Assembly: GCA_964035545.1 (NCBI GenBank)
Contig: OZ037766.1
Location: 11,293,722-11,357,721 of the forward strand
DNA length: 64,000 nucleotides
From: Bugula neritina
Taxonomy: Eukaryota; Bryozoa; Gymnolaemata; Cheilostomatida; Bugulidae
Reading direction: 5' to 3'
Under the pieces are notes generated by a model. That model saw only the letters and a program-made list of their open reading frames with translations, ran no database searches and was not told the DNA's origin. Shown in pieces: positions 32,801 to 45,400 of the stretch. The position numbers and the translations under genes are program-made. Each line of letters begins with the position of its first letter. Position 1 is the first letter of the stretch.

Positions 32801-35800
32801 AGCATGTGCTCTGCCTTCTACTCTCCTGGCTAATTCTATTCTTTTGTCTGATAAAAGGAATCAGATCTTCAGGCAAGGTAATTATTCTATGAAGTTGCCA
32901 ATATACATTGTCATATTTACTGATTTAGTTCTTCAGTTATTGGTGAAATAAAACCATATTCGTTCGTGTTATTTCAATGACATTTAGCCTTACTTTGTCC
33001 ATCTGCTTTATTTATTACAATTGATAAGTGGTGTCTTTTAAGATCCATTTAGAACATTACTTTAGACTTTAATATCAGAAAATGTATTACACCAGTATGC
33101 TGTTTTCAAAGCAATAGATCTGAACTGTTATAACTTTATTATATATAAAATTTACCTAATCATTGCATTCACAAATTGTCATATAATATATTGTAATATA
33201 TAATGGTGTGGAAGCTATGAGACTTCATGCTATTACTTTTGTGTTATGTATAAACTTTGAACCTCATGGGTGTATAGCATTTTTATTTGTTTTAGGCTGT
33301 CTATTTCACTGCCTTATTTCCTTATGTAGTACTTATAATTCTGTTGGGCCGGGCTGTTACTTTGGATGGAGCATTAAATGGAATCTTATTCTATGTAAAA
33401 CCAGACTGGAAACTGTTGGGTAGTGCAAAGGTATAGATCTTAGTTTAATGCCTAATCATATGTTTTACTTATTAACTGTTTCAATAGGATTTTCAAGATG
33501 ATTTGCGTAAATTGCTTGGGTATAAATTTCAATTTTTTTACTGCACATAAAAAGGCATGTAATTGGATGTTTTAAATACAATAAATTGGTTGACAGCTAT
33601 GTCATTCATATGATTATGTTTTGACATACAAATGTATAATTTGCTGCTCTTTGCTTCAAGATATGGGGAGATGCAGCTGTACAGATATTTTTCTCCTTGT
33701 CACCGTGTTGGGGAGGTCTGATCACTTTAGCATCATATAACAAGTTCCACAACAATGCCTTAAGGTGATTTCTCTAGCATTGTGACTTCTAGTATCATAA
33801 ATTTAACATCCCAAATGTCTTATACAATAAACACTTTTCTCACTGTTGCATTTTTGACTGAATTAGTTAATTGCTTTGGAATAACACAGCACTGCGGTTT
33901 TAATGCTAAGTATTTTTATTTTGCCTGTTTTAGAGACGCTATCGTGGTGACATTAGCAAACTGTCTAACATCATTCTTTGCCGGTTTCATAATTTTTGCA
34001 ATTATTGGTTTCTTGGCTAAACAATTGAACATGGAAGTAGACAATGTAGCTGTTGAAGGTAACTAGTTTATTACAATCATGCATGTTACTTGGTGTTCTT
34101 GTTTGCAATTAACAGCATTGTTACCAATTTAGCAATTCTAGAATTCCAATTGTAATTACTCTATGCTAGTAACTTTCGATATTATCAAATTTATCTTATT
34201 AATAAGGATGAAGTGCTAGACAAATTTCTTTTGGTAACTATTGCTAGGAGCTGGACTTGCCTTTGTGGCTTACCCTGAAGTGGTGGCACAACTCCCAATC
34301 TCTCCACTGTGGTCGATTTTATTCTTTCTAATGTTAATTACTCTGGGCATGGGAACGCAGGTATATCACTAAGCTATTCATAAACTGATTGCAATGAGTA
34401 ATTGAAGGATCAGCATTGAGCAATACGAACCAGCTACTAAAACTGTATATGTGCACATTGTCCAAATATTGTACATGGTTTAATACACTGTAAAGTAGTG
34501 AACTATTAAAGAAAGCTAGTTTTTTTCAAACATTCCTGTATATTATTAAAAAAAGCTCTTTGTATTTAATTATAGCTGTGAGCTTTTTATTTTTGTAACA
34601 GATGACCATCATCAACACAGTCCACACCTCCATCTTGGATTTGTTTTCCAGACAGTTGAGAAAAGGGTACCGGCCATTATTCGTTTTAGCAGCAATATGT
34701 GCAGTCAGCTTTCTCCTCGGTCTCACCATGACTTGCAATGTAAGTAGCTTAGAAAGCGCTGTTACTAATAGTTTTATAACTATTATAAAGGGGTGTAATA
34801 CAAGGGGACTAAACCTACATATTATGATGTGTCATAAGCTAAAAACTGGTATGCCAGCTGCATTCCCACTAAATTAAATAAGACTCTCTAAATTTAGTTC
34901 AGAGTTCATTTTGTAAATAAATGTATCTAACCTTATTCAAATCATGTAATAAATACAAGAACAGGAGAATGGTCATATCTGTCATTGGCCAGCCCATGTG
35001 AGATTATATATTAACAGGTTTTTAATTACCTGACTTGTCTGGGAATCGTCATCATTTAATGATCGGCCTAAATAGCCTTGTATTAGAACTAATGCTGGCC
35101 GGGAGGGTATCGGGTTCATATAAAAAATACCACAGTTGAATAGCAACTAAACTCTCAGTATTTTAGCATTTTGCTATTATCGTAATTAAGTTTGCAGTTA
35201 TGTGAGTTGTTAGTATTTTCAGTACTTGATGCTTTTCTATACAAATTTTCATTTGTTTAAACTAGAAGAATTTGGAGGCTGTGTGGTGTAGTATAAAAGA
35301 CCTATAGTTATCAGAAATATCAATAACTTGAGTAAAACTATAAAACAAAATCATTCCAACAGTCCCAGAGCCCCTTTACCTAAGATACCAAAAACAGATA
35401 CAAATATACTAATACTAAAATACTGATACAGAAGCTAAGCTAAGCCAAGCATTAAATTGGAATTGGCTTCAAATATCTCATAACTCAACTGTTCATAATG
35501 ATCTTGAGATTTATGCCCCTATAGTATTCCACTGCAATCTATCAATGTAGCTCTTTGCCAGAATTATAAGCTTTTGAGTTGAAACTATGAATTGATAACA
35601 TTATATTCTTTATATTTAAACAACTTTGTTATGGGAATCAACTTTACTTCTAGAAATAAATATATTTCAGTCTACCAAATTGGATTAAGAAATTATTTAT
35701 ATTTGTAATCCATTTGCCTTTTGTCTAAGATACACAATTATAATAGTTATATGTAGCAGCAACAACCCACAGCTTAAAAGCAGGTTGCTACTTACCATCT

Positions 35801-38182
35801 TCTTACAAGGCATTTTTGTTATATTATATAATTATTTCTATGGTTGTCATTCCTTTTATTTTAAAAGGACATTACTATAAAGTTGTGGTATAGAGCTGCC
35901 CAGGTTATTTTTTGCTGTAAAACTTGGAGACAAGCACTGTTAAAATTCATAACTGATTATTAATCAACAACTATGTGCTGTAATAATGAGTCCAGTTGAT
36001 AAATTTATTTTGCAGGGTGGTATGTATATGCTACAGTTGATGAACAACTACGCAGCTTCGTATACAACTTTGATAATAGGTCTGACTGAATGCATAGCTC
36101 TTAGCTGGGTTTATGGTAAGAGTGGCACACTAATCATTTGTAACGGCACCTTACTAGCCTTTCACTTATTCTTTTAATTTGTACAATATCAATGATTAGT
36201 TTAGTTTTTTTTAAATACCTACATGGATATTGAAAATATTTAATGTAAATATTTGGAATGTTACTAAAAATTATAAAAAAAATGATAATCTTTAGATTAA
36301 TGTGCATCAGCAGAAACTTTTTAACATTTATAACACAATTTAACTGGAGTCAAGGGATAGATAAGATATCCTTAGTTCTTCTATACAGGATGGCAAAGGT
36401 TTGGGGAGGATATAAAACTCATGCTTGGAAGACGCCCATCACTGTGGTGGAGAATAATGTGGCAATTTATTACTCCTGCCCTAATTATGGTACGTGGTGT
36501 TATTGTTAAAAGTATCTGCAGTTTCCAATCTTGCTCACATTGTAGCTGTCAATAATCATCATGGCTCAAGCATAATTTAAAAAGTTCGAAAAGTCTGCTC
36601 CTTCATATTTTAAGCACTGGGAGGATAACTTCAAAGCTCATTCTAATATTTTAGCTCATGCACAGACCATGAGGCCAAAAACTGGTTATAAATACCCAAT
36701 GCCAGTTGTCAGACTGATAATTTGTTTATATTAGAAGTAAACAGAGTTAGTAGTTTAACTGAGAATTGCATTTCTTCTCACACTCATGAGTCAACATCGC
36801 AATATTTATAATGCATGGTAGCTATTTATTCGTGCTGTGACAACTCATATTTCCTGTCATAAAAATATCAATTACAATTACAAACATGCAACTATAATAA
36901 GAAAGAAGTGCAATTTATTTTTAAAATAATAAAATTATAAAACAATTTTCATACAAGACCAGTCATGCATTGCTCAGACAACAAGTATTAATGCCAACCT
37001 TTAATCCAATTAACCAAGCCAGACAACAACTAAATATTTGGATTACTTCAACTAGCAAGTCTCTGATGCATTCTATATGACCAGTAAGAATGAATAAGAA
37101 TAACCAAGAGAAAATAAATCTAAATAAGTTGTAGTTAGAATTGATATATGATGACACAATGGCAATTACAAAGCAAAAACCCACCTTTTTTTAATTGGTT
37201 ATTAAAGTTTTTACGAACATTAAAAGGAGTTTACTATTTATTACTTGCTTTGAAAGCGTTTTTCTATAAAAGTGCTATTTAATTGCCATCTGTTTAACTT
37301 GGAGCAGGTCAAGTAAAATTAAACCAGGGCTAGTAGTTAGGCTAGTAAATTCAATGCATGATTTATAAGCAATTTAAGCAATTCAAGAAATTTAAGTATT
37401 TGGGCTGATAGCGCTCAAGCCTATTTGTTTTAGACCTAATCTTATAAGTTTGTAGACCTGCAGGGTTTTTGCTGTACAATGTACTTACTATATATATTAC
37501 CATGTTCAGTGAGTTTGTTATAGTATAGTGCTTGACTGTAATTATTATTTTTTATGTCAACTTTACTATATTGATGCTATATATTTCTGCAGTTCATCAT
37601 GATATTCACCTTTGCGGACTTCTCCCGAACTAAATATGGTGACACAAAGCTACCGATATGGGCAGATGCACTTGGCTGGACACTTTCATTCACATGCATT
37701 TCACCCATCATATTGGTTGCTATCTTTACAATAGTTAAAACTAAGTTATCTAATCCAACTGCCTCATTTCTGCAGGTGAGTGATATCTACACAATTTCAG
37801 TTATACAGCTCCTCTGTTCTTTTAGAAACAAAAGAAAAAAACAGTACAAACATATTAGCGATAAATTGCATATTTCATCTGTCAATACCACCTAAGTCCT
37901 AAGACATAGTTCTAATATATTCATATTGAGAAAAAGTATACTTTTAGCAACCTAATGTTACACTATAATAAAGAGTATTACAATAAGTTATAATATTATA
38001 TAATTTATTTGAAGATCATGAAAGCAGTGACAACACCAGCCCCGGAGTGGGGCCCTGCAGACCATAAAGCAGCTAGAAATTACCAAAAAACTGAAGCTTC
38101 CATTCAAATGGTTCAGGTGTCCACTGACCTGTACGTAGCAAAGAATTCACCATTACCACGAGAAGAAAACTCCCAGTATTAG
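26813..38182 (+). CDS. SLC6: SLC6-family Na+/Cl- dependent amino-acid or neurotransmitter transporter
   Basis: Fifteen exons: 26813-26860, 29766-29922, 30050-30181, 30477-30620, 31000-31162, 32745-32877, 33296-33430, 33661-33764, 33934-34058, 34248-34360, 34602-34739, 36016-36115, 36389-36489, 37593-37775, 38015-38182. All phases match, giving 1944 bases and 647 residues, typical of the 12-TM family. TM1 reads [14 protein letters not shown] with Na+ ligand Asn55; Gly52 sits where monoamine transporters have Asp, so an amino-acid, glycine or GABA-like substrate is more likely. EL2 has paired cysteines and sequons N175-G-T and N180-Q-T. TM6 has [16 protein letters not shown], as in glycine transporters. 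TM7 keeps Asn348 and Ser352 of the chloride site. TM8 has LGMGTQ where LGxDSQ is usual. The tail begins with the family motif [11 protein letters not shown]. Exon 1 is the least certain (2.9-kb intron follows), but its ATG context and phase fit. Confidence 0.95.
27293..27302. promoter_or_regulatory. CRE-like palindrome ATGACGTCAT
   Basis: A perfect 10-base palindrome containing the CREB/ATF consensus TGACGTCA, inside SLC6 intron 1. It could be an enhancer or an internal promoter site; function is unproven. Confidence 0.35.
29172..29192. repeat. (TA)n microsatellite
   Basis: About ten TA dinucleotides in SLC6 intron 1. Confidence 0.85.
29657..29666. repeat. Poly(G) run
   Basis: A run of about ten G in SLC6 intron 1, about 100 bases before exon 2. 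Confidence 0.85.
31543..31557. repeat. Poly(C) run
   Basis: A C-rich stretch with a long uninterrupted C run in SLC6 intron 5, about 75 bases before the palindrome. Confidence 0.8.
31630..31887. repeat. 258-bp near-perfect palindrome (possible palindromic MITE)
   Basis: Two 129-base arms with no spacer, centred between 31758 and 31759. The outer ends are ATATGTGACCCAGGCAGTCA and its complement. By eye the arms differ at six positions, about 95% identity. It lies in SLC6 intron 5. An open frame running through the left arm (31565-31753, minus) is a by-product of the palindrome. Terminal inverted repeats with no coding content suit a foldback MITE or a recent inverted duplication. No clear target-site duplication beyond AT-type dinucleotides is visible. 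Confidence 0.93.
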
Positions 38183-39609
38183 ACTATAGCATGAGCAAAG
38201 ATAGACTAGCAACTGTTTAGGCTGTTTAATAAGTAGATATATATCCATTAGCCAAGTTTAGTATCAACTGGTAAATACTAATCAGCCTGTCTTCTTAATT
38301 ATATTCTAACTTTACCGCAGCCCATGACTATATCCAAAATTAGAGAAATTAAAACATTCTTTTACTAGTTAAGAATTGCCTTGGCAAAGAATTAATAATG
38401 TTACATAACGTCCCTCTATAAAGAGACACTTTGCAGTGGCTTTGACATATACTTTGCATACTAAGAACAAATAAATAGAAGTCACTGCTATAGTAAATAT
38501 GCTTGCTAAATATCTATACTAAATACAAAGCAACCTTTTTGCTCAGCATTTGATGCATGTAAGGGAATGTCAGCTTATTGCTTCACCAAAGATCCACAAA
38601 TCACAATAGTTTACTTCAAGTATATTATTATATATTACTTACTTTTAAAAATCTAAGACATTGTTACTAGGTACTATCTAAGCGTGCAAAACAATTCACC
38701 ATAGTTTATTTAATATACACATAAATTAAAGATATTTTACTTTTTGTTGTAAAACCTTTTGGCTGTGCCTAATGATTGCTGTAAACACTCGGTGATGATT
38801 GACATTTACTGCTATTTTTTATGCTAGCTGTTTTAAACAGGTTTATGATAAATGATTTTATTGGTAAAACTTAAAAGTTCTTCAGCAAACTGATTATCAA
38901 ATATTCAGGCAATACAGGAAAAGCTGCTAATGGTTTGACTTAAGTTATAAGTGCCTCAATACGTTCACACACTGTCTGTTTATATAGCCTTCGCTTATTG
39001 AAAGACTGAATTATGAATAATTTAAAAGATTTAGTAGATTTATAACTTGTTCTTAAAGACAATAATTTGCAAGTTGTGACTCTACGTATAATATACTAAC
39101 ATTGAATTGTTGCTATTCGCTTACATTCTAGAATCTAGACATTGAAAAATTTAGCTGATCTAGAGTATATATATTATAATAAATCTACAGCTTGACAGAA
39201 GTCAGCCTGTAATAATGCAGCATCTCTTGATGTCTATAATGAATAACATTACTCATAACAGAGCACTTTTGTTTAACTTGAGTATTCTCAAGGTGCAAAT
39301 AAATCATTCTGCTAAAAAATAAAAACTATAAAATTTCCAAAACTTTCTAGCATATAATATGTAATTGTATGCCTCTGTTTCAAATAAAGCTTCATAAGAA
39401 TATATGTTAGAGGTGATAGCTTTATATAACACACAGGAAATTTAGCCTTAGCACCCAGAAAGTAGTATAGCTGGTGTGTCACTGCTTCAGTGGTAATGTT
39501 ATTATGTTGAATGTTTAGCAGGCCACTTCAGAAATTCTAGAATGATAATTACAACAGCTACTTGACTGCAATTAATGCTGGCGTGTATTTCTATACCTAG
39601 GTCTGCTAA

Positions 39610-39660
39610 CACACGCACAAATACACACACACACGCACACGCACACGCACACACACACTT
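39610..39660. repeat. (CA)n microsatellite
   Basis: About 50 bases of CA repeats interrupted by CG dinucleotides (CACACGCACACG). Confidence 0.9.
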
Positions 39661-41012
39661 ACACCTCATGAAAAAAGGCAACAGTTGCTTTTCATCAAGT
39701 TGTAGAGTTTTCTGCTCTTAAATATTTCATTAGGAGAATAATAGTGTTGTTAGGCTCTCAATAATATATCAATACATTATGACTTTGCTGAATTTAAACT
39801 GTAAAGTATGCAAACTGATCGCACCCTTTCCTGCATCATGCAATATAAAAATACTTTTGCTCTCCTTATCTGACACAGGGTGACGTTGAGCATAAGTCTG
39901 AAAAAGGTAATCTTAGTGCTTTGCTTTCAACATGCTTCTTGTGCAACTATTTGCAACTGTTAAATATGTTTAATAATATTATGACACAATTATTATTAAA
40001 CAGTAGAGCTGAAATTAGTCAGAAAACAACATAAGTATAACACATCCTTGTTGGTGACGTAATAGATAGTGCAACTGTTTCACTCATGTACAGCTCTATC
40101 CATGCACACACCAACGAAATCCTAAATTAAACTGATAATTAGCCCTATATACCTGCATGATGATTGCTTGACTGAGTTTCTATAATATAATAAGTTACTT
40201 TCTACCCTGCAACTTTGTTTGGGTTGTGATTAGACATAACCACCATGCATGAGTGATACGGTACCAGCTAAACCTGAAACTCTTTAAACCTAAACTGGCA
40301 GGATTCTCATTTGGTTTAGGTTGTGGTGCAGTAGCAGAGAACTTTTAGTGGTTTAAGATCTTTAATTTTTTAATTAACTGCAGTTTGGGGCGAGGGTTGA
40401 AGCTCTCAAGAGAACATAACTTTTATTGTTACAGTTCTAATCTATAACACCGGCTTTTCTGAATTTCTCCATTACTGCACCAGCATATTGCAAAGCCTTT
40501 GAGATATATACAAGCTATTAATACCTTGTGTTGTAGTTGTCCAATTTTACTACATACCTATGATGGATTATTCAGCTCATTTATATTGCATCATAGTAAA
40601 CAAGTCATAAAACCACACTGATAAACAATATTGGTATTGCTTGACTAACAGACATAAATAGACATAGCCATATAAATAACTCATGTAAGGCTAATGTCAT
40701 ACATATTATAGTGTATGAGCTTGTCTGATACAAATAAGAACACTAGCACGTGCACAATTTACGAAAACTATAATCCTTTTTATTTTTTAGTATTGTAGTA
40801 CTTTTAAAATAAGACAACTTGTGACCAGCTCTCAAGTTTTAATCAGTAAATCTACTGATATGATGGTATTTAGTCAGGAATCATGATAGCTTTAACAAGT
40901 ACAGAAAGCTGCAATATATGTGTTAAATATATTTTGAAATTTATCCTATGAGATATTTTCAACTATGCCATAGGTTTGCATCTCATAGTACACGGCCATG
41001 ACTTCCTTATGA

Positions 41013-41315
41013 TTGGAAAGTTTTATGCTATTGTTCCCTTGTTTGGCAGAACATGGTGATTCTGCCAGAGCAGTAATTTATCATATTACTGTCATGTGCT
41101 GGTGGTATGTGGACACGTTGCCATGGAAACCATGTGCAGTTCAGGAATGTAAAGCACACCCAGAGGAAACCAAAGTCAAGGCAAAAGGGGAAGATCCTAT
41201 TACACTAACTAGTACAAGTAGATACCATTTAGTAATACTTGTAACAACTAATGCAACAAATTGTAGAAGTACTACACTGTCTTGTCATATTACAAAGTCT
41301 TACACTATTTTGTAA
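41013..41315 (+). other. Unassigned 100-codon open frame
   Basis: An open frame after an acceptor-like AG at 41049, reading EHGDSARAVIYHITVMCWW with a later Lys/Glu-rich part. No family recognised. If spliced from 39879-39906 the phase fits (AAA G|AA). It could equally be a chance frame. Confidence 0.2.
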
Positions 41316-42402
41316 AAATGTGAAAAGCAAGCAAAAAGTTACATCATTTTAAGACTGTGTCGATAGCGAATATAACCAGATACCTGGCACTAAAATTTTG
41401 ATTTGAAAGGTTCACTAAAAGGTGGAAAATGATTTTCAAGTTTCATATTCCTATACAACTCATCATGACTGCTGATGAATGTGAAATTAGGCTTCTAATA
41501 GCTTCACCCCTTAATTCTTTCTCGGTCAAATCTGTTTGGTATCACCCACCTTACATTGATCTTTGATTGTATAAAAAATTTTCAAAAATCAAACCTCACT
41601 ACAGACATAGTGTTAACATTATTCATTATAGACTGATTGTTAAATTTAAATATAAATATATACATAATTTGCATCACCTACATAGATGAAAAATTTCACC
41701 CTAAAAACTCTATCTCAAAATTTATGTTTTTTTGTTTAAAGGTTAACAAACACAACAAGACATATGCGAAGTACTTGGCAGTACTTATAATAAAACATGA
41801 AATTATCTCCAATATTAAATCTTACTAGATTAGTAAAGTATAATATTATATTGCTTTTTGCGTGAGCAATAGGTTTTGCAGTATAAGTTGTAAATTACCA
41901 TTATTTCATTATTCCTAACAGGGTCTGATGTTGAAAAATATACGCTAAACTATCTCCTAGTCTACAATATGTATAATCTTAATATCTATCGTCTTTTTTT
42001 TATAACAAAATATGACTTTTGTATCAAATACTTGAAAATGTTTGTGTGCCCAGCTTGTAGTGCTCAATATATATGAGTAAAATAGTAAATACACAGCTGT
42101 ATATCATCAGTAGAAGGTGTTTCAAGTATTTTCCCTAATTTAGTTTTTTATCATTGTTCAATAGGATGCAAAGCTTCTCCATTTTCTATATATCGACTAA
42201 TGTTATATTTTATTCGCATATAATCAAAATAAATATCATATGTTATAGTGTACTTACACATTAAGTTTTCTATCTCTGTCATAAAATTTAAAAGACTGCA
42301 CTATGTACATAAGAGTTATAAAAAAGATAAACATATTATTGTACAGAATATTAGGTTTGCTAATGATTTCATGCAACTGTGTGACATAAATTAAGGGTTT
42401 TA

Positions 42403-45400
42403 TTAATTATGAGGGCCAATTTGACTGTAATGTGTTTCTGAGGATGGCCTACAGTGATAATCTTTTGATAATACGTTATAAACACTGTCACTGCTTGAGC
42501 CGCTTGAAACTGAGGCTGTGGGATCCCTGTTAATTTTGCTGCTTTCAATTAATGAATTAAAAAATGATGGTGACTTTTTGCTGACTGGCGTGGGCGGTAG
42601 CTCATCTTCAAAAGTGATCTCTTCATAGCAACTTAATGATTTATCTTCTTCCGTATGAGATTTATTGTTAGAGTCAATAGGGATTGGTTTAGATTCTGTT
42701 GTTACATTCACTGATGATTTCTGACAATCAAACATTGATCTGAGTGTATACTGTTTATACTTTCTTGGTGGTAGCTGTGGTAATGGATCTTCTTCGTCAG
42801 ATGTTTCATTGTCTTGGGATGATGAAGGAGTTAATGATAACAGTTTGTGTTTAATCTGCTCAAATCTTTTACTAACCTGAGCAAATATTTCATCTCCAAG
42901 TCCATCTTCAGTAATCAATGAAAATAATCCAGGACCTATAATCAAAGGAAACAGTGAAATATATTATAGCAAATAAAAACATTGTTATATATTATACTAT
43001 TATAACAGATGTATCTTGCACTGCCCTCTGCATGAGTATAATAATTAAACTATCTTAACATATTTTATTGTAGTACTAAACTAGTACAATGCAAAAAAGA
43101 ATATTATATAAAAGGTGAGCATCTACCATACACCAATACATATTGCCTTGTATTTCATATAACATTGTATAGTATAACAGACTCCCCCAAGCTTGGTAAT
43201 TACAATTTTATACTCTATAAAGTATTTCCACTAGCCTCTCATGGGTCATGAATTTAGAAATTCTGAATTTTCAAAATTTATTAAGATATAGTTTCAGTTG
43301 CAATATGAGCCCAGAAGACACACTTTAGACTATTTTACAGGACTAGACTTGTACTGCTTTTAGCTTAGTTTTGTCAAAAAATCGCAAACAAGAAACATTA
43401 CAGCTTTTTTATATGAACAGAAAATGGCTATGAGTTCGCCAAATGGTTATTAGTAAGAAATACAAGGACACTGCTGAGCTACAGGTTTTGTAGTAAACAT
43501 AGAGCTATGATATGCTAGGGCAAATGACCAAAGTCCAAATTAATGGTTGACAATCATTTTGAGGTTTGTAATCAGAAATCCTAAATAATCTCTCCAAAAG
43601 CACATCTTCTAGCAGAAAGTTTCTAACTTTCAAAATGGGGGGCAAATTTAAGGAAAATTCTTTTTCATGGCTGAAAATTTTACCTCCCTCAAAATTGGAA
43701 TTTTGAAAAGCTGTTTTCTAGGCACATATCCCTTTGCAAAGTCACAATTGTTTGCATACGCATTAGATTATAGTTCATAATTATGATGTGATTGTAATAA
43801 ACTAAGATTGAGCAATCCTTTAAGTAAAAATTCCCAAACCTTTACATATAACCTCAAGACTTACACTGAATTCTAAAGTTGATGTCTGTCTCCATTGGAA
43901 ATTTTATAATTACTTTATAACTAATGGCAACTATTAGGAATAAAGATATAATGAATGCTAAATTGTTTTATTTCAATAATCTGAAAATAATAACAACTGG
44001 CTCACTAGTTGACTTATAGTACAGAATACTGCCTGTGAATTCTCTTAAGTTCTAGATTTAGCCAGATATAACCAGACTGTAGGCTACAACTAACACACAG
44101 AAAAGAGTTGCCTAGGTGATTAAAACTGACACAAACCTTCCAGTAAATCCTCAGTATTTGTTAATCCAATGGGATATACAATAGGCATGATTACTATCAG
44201 CAACTAAGTAGAATAAACTGGGCCTTATTAATCACTTTCTATAGTCTAACCAGAAATCAGTTATTGTTAGTGGTTTCTTTATTTTTTGCTGCAAATTTAC
44301 CAAATGCAGTGCAGTCTGTAAGATTTTTCTTGGAGTTGGTAAAACAAATATTTCTGTTCACAATAGCCCATGAATGGCCGTTATATAACACATAATAGTT
44401 TTATTACAGTATTCTTGTATTTACTGCTTAATTCATACCAAGACAGTTACACATTCCACACAATAGATACCTTCACAGGTTTTATTAGCAATATATACTA
44501 ATTTCCTTGTTAGTCACATTATTCTGAATTTCCACATATTTTTGAGCTAGCAGTTATTTATTGAAACGTTGTTGACATATTTACATTGTTTGTTATCTAT
44601 GAAATAATCATCACATACTCAAACATGAATTATGAATCACTCATAAATGTGTACGGAATTAGATGACCTCATTATTTACAGGAGCTTTTAATTAAACTGA
44701 TGTGCACCACTGAGCATATTAACTAGAAAAAAAGTTACAAGATGGTCATGCTATAGTTGGCTTATTTTAAATAGTTTGTATGGGTGTAGTCTCCTAATGC
44801 TACAGTTTTCATTGAATTATTGTATCCTTTTGTATTGTTACTTCTCTTCCATACCACTGAACTGTAAAATGAACGCCACTAGTGCAAAATAGCTCAGTGA
44901 TGTCAGGTAATTTTTGACTAAATAAATCCTTGCTCTGATCATAACATGCAATGATGTCTTTTCTCACTCACCTGAACTGCATCTCCGTCCAGATTCAAAC
45001 TGAAAGTTTTTGGAAGTTTTTCCGTAACGTCGTATAAAACGGTATGGCCATGAATAAAGAAGCTCTCTCTTGCTTATATTGTGTAGAGAAATGTCTTCAC
45101 TATTCACGGACAGTTCATATAAGCCGGCCAAACCACATCTAACTGCCTGTTCATTTTCCACTACAGCCACTGGAAATATGTGTGGTTCTAAAACATGACA
45201 CAACAGTAAAACAATTTTTTAACAATGGTTGCTTCAGTTGCACCTGTTGAATATTATCATCATGATTTTACTTATAGTTCTAGTTTATAATTCACTTTTT
45301 TTCTAACTGTGAAACCAAATGAATAGACTTAAATAATAAACATTTCAAGACTGCTTAAACTCTATGTAATCATAACCCAAACTAAATATGAGTACAAAAC

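Larger units (their letters stand above)
38183..42402. other. Long intergenic region between SLC6 and DOK genes
   Basis: Mostly AT-rich with no recognised gene. A possible SLC6 poly(A) signal AATAAA lies near 38470 and a CA microsatellite at 39610-39660. Two exon-like pieces, 39879-39906 and 41050 onwards, are discussed under findings. Confidence 0.5.

Noticed and set aside
36258-36509. 83-codon frame over SLC6 exon 13
   Set aside because: Wrong frame; the in-phase reading gives [17 protein letters not shown], as expected after TM10.
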